From G039029935 sp039029935 (GTDB taxonomy: Bacteria; Chloroflexota; Anaerolineae; Caldilineales; Caldilineaceae), in the NCBI GenBank assembly GCA_039029935.1, contig JBCCFC010000622.1, positions 1 through 8,056 of the forward strand: 8,056 nucleotides of DNA. Reading direction: 5' to 3'. The notes beneath the pieces are model-generated. The model made no database searches. It had not been told where the DNA came from and saw only the letters and a program-made list of their open reading frames with translations. The position numbers and the translations under genes were made by a program. The stretch's first letter is position 1, and each line of letters starts with the position of its first letter. Positions 6,713 to 8,056 of the stretch are shown here, in pieces.

Positions 6713-6799
6713 GATATTGCCGACCGGACAACAACTGAATTAATGCAGACACCCAGCGGTCGGGAAGTGACATTGATTCGTGCCGAAAGAAGTTCTTGA
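5710..6799 (+). pseudogene. AAA ATPase/PD-(D/E)XK nuclease, copy 2, ATPase core deleted and frameshifted
   Basis: ATG 5710 opens MKFFNTTGPCNSIDHYWST and stops at TGA 5767-5769. These 16 or so first residues match copy 1, then about 479 bases (residues ~17-175 of copy 1, including Walker A and B) are missing and the frame shifts by one. The rest is open from 5714, nominally from TTG 5747, giving up to 350 residues. In that numbering it keeps IIIGLRDV (2-9), LSQGQPWLVNALAKI (71-85) and a long linker. The C-terminal PD-(D/E)XK nuclease core has helix glutamate E233, GRLDLYL with D266, ELK at 279-281 and a QLDTY motif at 297-301. The nuclease residues are intact. TTG 5747 has no ribosome site, so expression is doubtful unless slippage occurs on the T-run after codon 2. 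It ends 20 bases before the oxidoreductase gene. Confidence 0.8.
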
Positions 6800-6819
6800 T
6801 TAAAATATGGAGACTATAA

Positions 6820-7839
6820 ATGAAACAATTTAATCCAAACAAACCCATTCGGTGGGGCATTATTGGTTGTGGTGATGTGACCGAAGTCAAGAGTGGGCCT
6901 GCATTTCAGAAAGTTGACGGTTCAGAACTGGTCGCGGTCATGCGGCGGACTGGTGAAAAAGCGGCAGACTATGCCCGTCGTCATGGCGTTCCCAAATGGT
7001 ATGATGATGGTGACGCCCTGATCAATGACGATGATGTCGATGCCGTCTACATTGCCACACCGCCATCAAGCCACATGGAATACACCATCAAAGTGGCCGA
7101 AGCGGGCAAACCTGTCTATGTTGAAAAGCCGATGGCCTTGAATGCCAGCGAATGTGAGGCCATGATTGCTGCGTGTGAAAAAGCAGGGGTTCCTCTCTGG
7201 GTCGGCTACTATCGTCGCTGCTTGCCTCGCTTTGAGAAGATGCGCGAGATTATCCAATCTGGACAAATTGGCGAACCTCGCGCGGTTGTCATCCGTAATT
7301 TTATGATCCAAGGGATTCAGCCAAGCGCAAGGGCCGCCGATAGTTGGGTCGTCAACCCAGAGATCAGCGGTGGTGGGCAGTTTGTCAACCTCCACTCGCA
7401 CACGCTTGACTGGATGGATTACACCTTTGGTCCCGTCGCAGAAGTCAACGCCATTGCCGTCAACTTGGCTGGTGAATACAAAGCAGAGGACACGGTAAGC
7501 ATGTCCCTCCGCTTTGAGAGCAGTATCTTTCCCAGCAGTATCCTTGCCAGTGGTATCTTTGCCTACACCACAGCCCACAAAGAAGAGTCTGTCACGGTCT
7601 ATGGCAACAGCGGCCACGTCTCTATGAGCTTTTTCGCTCTCACGCCCGTGACACTCACCACCGCTGAGGGAACACAAACATTTGACATCCCCGACCCACA
7701 ACATGTCCATCAACCACTGGTCCAGACCATCATGAATGAGCTACATGGTGGTTCTCCCTGCCCGAGTACGGGATACACAGCTTTGCGAACGGCGCAGGTG
7801 ACAGATATTGTTTTAGCTGAATACAGGAAGAAGAGCTGA
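6820..7839 (+). CDS. Gfo/Idh/MocA-family NAD(P)-dependent oxidoreductase
   Basis: A 339-residue protein of normal family length. The N-terminal Rossmann domain has WGIIGCGD (12-19), AVYIATPPSSH (75-85) and the EKP motif in YVEKPMAL (100-107), whose Lys103 normally contacts cofactor and substrate. The C-terminal domain has SGGGQFVNLHSHTLDWMDY (183-201); His194 and Asp197 fit the usual substrate site, while the preceding Asp is Asn190 and the usual Gly is His192. Members oxidise or reduce sugars, inositols and related polyols in the cytosol; the substrate here cannot be read. GGAG at 6809-6812 with a 7-base gap supports ATG 6820. It lies 20 bases after the nuclease remnant and may be cotranscribed with it. 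Its likely functional partner is the 665-residue enzyme upstream. Confidence 0.92.
   Translation: MKQFNPNKPIRWGIIGCGDVTEVKSGPAFQKVDGSELVAVMRRTGEKAADYARRHGVPKWYDDGDALINDDDVDAVYIATPPSSHMEYTIKVAEAGKPVYVEKPMALNASECEAMIAACEKAGVPLWVGYYRRCLPRFEKMREIIQSGQIGEPRAVVIRNFMIQGIQPSARAADSWVVNPEISGGGQFVNLHSHTLDWMDYTFGPVAEVNAIAVNLAGEYKAEDTVSMSLRFESSIFPSSILASGIFAYTTAHKEESVTVYGNSGHVSMSFFALTPVTLTTAEGTQTFDIPDPQHVHQPLVQTIMNELHGGSPCPSTGYTALRTAQVTDIVLAEYRKKS
7519..7563 (+). repeat. Three tandem 15-bp units inside the oxidoreductase
   Basis: Units 7519-7533, 7534-7548 and 7549-7563 are near copies of AGCAGTATCTTTCCC. They encode SSIFP, SSILA and SGIFA (residues 234-248) and keep the frame. They fall in the C-terminal beta-sheet domain, so a local strand or loop extension is likely. 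Confidence 0.7.
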
Positions 7840-8056
7840 AGGTTTGAAAAGTTGTGGCTGTTTTATATTTTTGATGTGGTGAGTCCGTATCAATGCATAA
7901 TTAACATAATCTATATTGATGGGAAAATATAGTTGAGATATACTCATAATTCGCGATATTCCAATTGCCTCTTGAGAAAACTAGCGATACAACATGTTGC
8001 ATAAGAGTAACTGTGTAGTTACAACAAAAATTAAAAGTAGTAATATTTGCCAGTTA
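7840..8056. other. AT-rich noncoding end of the window
   Basis: No gene is recognisable on either strand. The sequence is clearly more AT-rich than the genes. Two small hairpins are visible: CTATATT (7911-7917) with AATATAG (7926-7932), and GTAACT (8007-8012) with AGTTAC (8017-8022) around a GTGT loop. Neither has a convincing T-tail, so no terminator is called for the oxidoreductase. Confidence 0.6.

Noticed and set aside
7066..7713. 215-codon reverse-strand reading frame
   Set aside because: It is fully antisense to the clear Gfo/Idh gene; its GKDT repeats only mirror the 15-bp tandem units of that gene.

Overview
The window is about 8 kb of bacterial DNA with moderate GC. All convincing genes are on the plus strand. 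The mix is a LodA/LodB-type quinone-cofactor oxidase pair, a CHAT-domain fragment, a multicopy AAA ATPase/PD-(D/E)XK nuclease family, and sugar-type metabolic genes. That mix suits an environmental bacterium with a large, repeat-rich genome, such as Chloroflexota or a similar phylum. The phylum is a guess; nothing here is diagnostic, and no rRNA, tRNA or CRISPR is visible. Base 1 is also the outer edge of a perfect 100-bp fold-back palindrome, which suggests an assembly end.

Region 1 (1-1571): the palindrome runs into the C-terminal end of a probable LodA-like (cysteine tryptophylquinone) oxidase. Seven bases later comes a complete LodB-like flavoprotein, the expected maturation partner. A degenerate 14-bp tandem array crosses the lodB stop codon, and a strong 17-bp hairpin follows.

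Region 2 (1690-3444): a promoter-like site lies almost on top of the start of a truncated CHAT-domain protein. After it comes copy 1 of an ATPase gene that keeps Walker A and B but has lost its C-terminal nuclease domain through an internal deletion.

Region 3 (3471-5585): a 665-residue cytosolic protein of unassigned family, probably an alpha/alpha-toroid carbohydrate- or isoprenoid-type enzyme, followed by a terminator-like inverted repeat.

Region 4 (5607-6799): copy 2 of the ATPase/nuclease gene, preceded by the same promoter module as copy 1. It has the reciprocal lesion: the Walker A/B segment is deleted with a frameshift, while the PD-(D/E)XK nuclease domain is intact. The two copies are direct repeats that flank the region 3 gene.

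Region 5 (6820-8056): a complete Gfo/Idh/MocA-type NAD(P) oxidoreductase 20 bases after copy 2, then about 217 bases of AT-rich sequence without a gene. The 665-residue protein and the oxidoreductase look like a metabolic pair now separated by copy 2. The most striking signal is the pair of neighbouring paralogues with complementary, microhomology-type internal deletions.
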